From an uncultured Lachnospiraceae bacterium (lineage in GTDB: Bacteria; Bacillota; Clostridia; Lachnospirales; Lachnospiraceae), in NCBI GenBank assembly GCA_900553305.1, contig USDI01000124.1:1-6668 (forward strand): a DNA stretch of 6,668 bases, written 5' to 3'. The first letter of the stretch is position 1; each line of letters begins with the position of its first letter. The notes beneath the pieces were generated by a model. That model made no database searches and had not been told where the DNA came from. It saw nothing but the letters and a program-made list of their open reading frames with translations. A program made the position numbers and the translations under genes. Shown here one piece after another: positions 6,046-6,668 of this stretch.

Positions 6046-6063
6046 AAATGGACAAAAGAAAAA

Positions 6064-6090
6064 CCAGAGGTTTATTCCTCTGGCTCTTTT
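6064..6090. terminator. Bidirectional terminator between converging genes
   Basis: CCAGAGG (6064-6070) and CCTCTGG (6077-6083) form a perfect seven-bp stem with a six-base loop. On the plus strand CTCTTTTG follows. On the minus strand a run beginning TTTTTCTTTTG follows. It therefore serves both the peptidase remnant and the XRE gene, whose stop codon (6072-6074) lies inside the loop. Confidence 0.7.
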
Positions 6091-6431
6091 GCCTTACATA
6101 GCCCGTTTACCGTTGCTTCGATTACCGATAGCTCTCTATCATCTAAAATGTCGAGCTGTGCGTCTAAGCGTCTGCGGACGGAACTCTTTTTGACTTCTTT
6201 TTGCGGGAATATGTACTCGTCAACCGATATATTAAACATCGTCACGAGCTGAATGAACAGCTCCAGACTTGGATATTGCCCCTCATTTTCGATTGCCTGC
6301 AAATGTCGAGGGTCGTAATCAACGATGCGGGCAAGCTGCTCTCTGGTCATACCCTGAGATGTTCTCGCTTTCTTAATTGCCTGTCCTATCGGCGTAAAAT
6401 CGAAGTCAAAGTCGTTGTTTCTTGCGTCCAT
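6072..6431 (-). CDS. XRE-family regulator, similar to Orf9 of Tn916
   Basis: The 119-residue protein has an N-terminal Cro/C1-type helix-turn-helix (about 15-72): IGQAIKKAR, then TREQLARIVD as helix 2, DPRHLQAIEN as recognition helix, and SVDEYIF closing the domain. Residues 80-119 form a charged tail with DRELSVIEATVNGL. Length, the tail and the TREQ-DPR-IEN-VDE pattern resemble Tn916 Orf9, a regulator read opposite to the element's right-end genes. It probably represses its own promoter and the divergent plus-strand promoter, by family analogy. AGGTGG (6439-6444 on the minus strand) is seven bases before the ATG at 6431. The gene looks complete and is one of the few intact genes of the element here. 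Confidence 0.88.
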   Translation of the reverse strand: MDARNNDFDFDFTPIGQAIKKARTSQGMTREQLARIVDYDPRHLQAIENEGQYPSLELFIQLVTMFNISVDEYIFPQKEVKKSSVRRRLDAQLDILDDRELSVIEATVNGLCKAKEPEE

Positions 6432-6468
6432 AAGCTCACCACCTATCCTCTGAAAATCTTACTCTTAT

Positions 6469-6497
6469 ATTTTACAGAGATGAGGCTTCTGATTGAA
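6469..6497 (-). promoter_or_regulatory. Candidate promoter of the XRE gene
   Basis: On the minus strand TTCAAT (6492-6497) precedes TAAAAT (6469-6474) by 17 bp. The -10 is good and the -35 matches at only three of six bases. An eight-base sequence, CTCTTATA, occurs at 6462-6469 and again at 6509-6516, touching the -10 regions of both divergent promoters, and could be an operator repeat. Confidence 0.35.
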
Positions 6498-6512
6498 CGC
6501 TGTGAAATCTCT

Positions 6513-6518
6513 TATAAT
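6513..6518 (+). promoter_or_regulatory. Plus-strand -10 element opposite the XRE gene
   Basis: A perfect TATAAT lies here. TTGAAC (6493-6498) is only 14 bp upstream, and at 17 bp spacing there is only TGATTG, so the -35 is poor. Transcription would start near 6525 and run into the stem-loop at 6588-6630 and the unseen genes beyond. A weak -35 fits an activated or regulated promoter, which is inference. Confidence 0.45.
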
Positions 6519-6573
6519 AGGATATGCAATCTCCGATTACAAGAAACATAATTACTTAAATCATCAAGGAGTC

Positions 6574-6657
6574 AGACGCAAAGACGCAGAGCCGATGAAC
6601 TTGTGAGATACCTCACAGCTCATCGGCTCTTTATAAATTCGACTATGCGTTTTTATT
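6574..6657 (+). promoter_or_regulatory. Leader stem-loop, possible attenuator
   Basis: AGAGCCGATGA (6588-6598) pairs perfectly with TCATCGGCTCT (6620-6630). Inside it TGTGAG (6602-6607) pairs with CTCACA (6612-6617) around a four-base loop, separated by a small internal loop. AGACGCA is repeated in tandem just upstream (6574-6580 and 6582-6588), and TGCGT (6646-6650), followed by TTTTATT, can pair with either copy. The region could be an intrinsic terminator or attenuator for the next gene. The only ribosome-like site, AAGGAG (6566-6571), has no start codon at suitable distance. No gene is visible from 6432 to the window end. Confidence 0.5.
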
Positions 6658-6668
6658 GCAGCTTTCAA

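Larger units (their letters stand above)
4087..6668. mobile_element. Left end and decayed interior of a Tn916/Tn1549-like element
   Basis: The rumA tail, a small element-type gene, parA, tnpV, methylase and CHAP-peptidase fragments, and an Orf9-like XRE regulator all belong to conjugative elements of this group (recognised from memory). Genes for relaxase, coupling protein, VirB4-like ATPase and replication would normally lie between parA and the peptidase, and all are absent. The right end, with excisionase, integrase and attR, must lie beyond position 6668. The left boundary is inferred from the change of character inside rumA. Confidence 0.7.

Noticed and set aside
6201..6551. Plus-strand 116-codon frame opposite the XRE gene
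   Set aside because: It lies opposite a clear regulator, with no ribosome site and no family resemblance.
6045..6668. Right attachment site of the element
   Set aside because: The rumA-end sequence at 4087-4107 has no second copy here, so attR must lie outside the window.
1..6668. CRISPR arrays, tRNA or rRNA genes
   Set aside because: No regularly spaced repeats, cloverleaf patterns or rRNA-like stretches were seen on either strand.

Overview
The window looks like a gut Firmicute of the Lachnospiraceae type (inferred from gene content, GGAGG-like ribosome sites and protein style; not checked by search). It splits into a chromosomal part (about 1-4110) and the left end of an integrative conjugative element of the Tn916/Tn1549 kind (about 4087 to the window end), which appears to have lost most of its interior.

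Chromosomal part. Positions 1-205 hold no full gene but carry a compact RNA locus: a perfect bidirectional terminator hairpin (80-121), a strong minus-strand promoter (171-199) that would make a short RNA of about 85 nt ending at that hairpin, and flanking inverted repeats. This resembles the antisense/terminator half of a type I toxin-antitoxin locus. Three closely spaced plus-strand genes follow: a membrane-anchored HtrA-like protein with a PDZ domain whose catalytic triad positions are all substituted (215-1582), a YhaM-type OB-fold/HD-domain protein (1603-2547), and the 23S rRNA uracil-C5 methyltransferase RlmD/RumA (2641-4437).

Element part. RumA has a complete catalytic core followed by a foreign C-terminal tail of about 105 residues. 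I read this as integration of the element into the 3' end of rumA, with the element supplying a replacement 3' end. Next come a terminator, a promoter and a small element-type gene (4552-4731), a second terminator, and a parA gene that breaks off after its N-terminal third (4857-5192). It runs directly into a region where a complete tnpV-like gene (5189-5542) lies inside a second open frame. That frame continues into a fragment of the element's large DNA methylase/helicase protein and then, in frame, into the C-terminal part of a CHAP/NlpC-type wall peptidase, ending at 6045. The whole conjugation region expected between these genes is missing, so the element seems to have collapsed by at least two internal deletions. 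A minus-strand XRE regulator (6072-6431), similar to Orf9 of Tn916, follows. Its divergent intergenic region has a plus-strand -10 element and a strong two-part stem-loop (6588-6630), which probably leads into the regulator, excisionase and integrase end beyond the window.

Functional reading. The host genes look intact apart from the protease-dead HtrA paralogue. The element looks unable to conjugate by itself but keeps its left attachment side, the rumA replacement tail and its right-end regulator.
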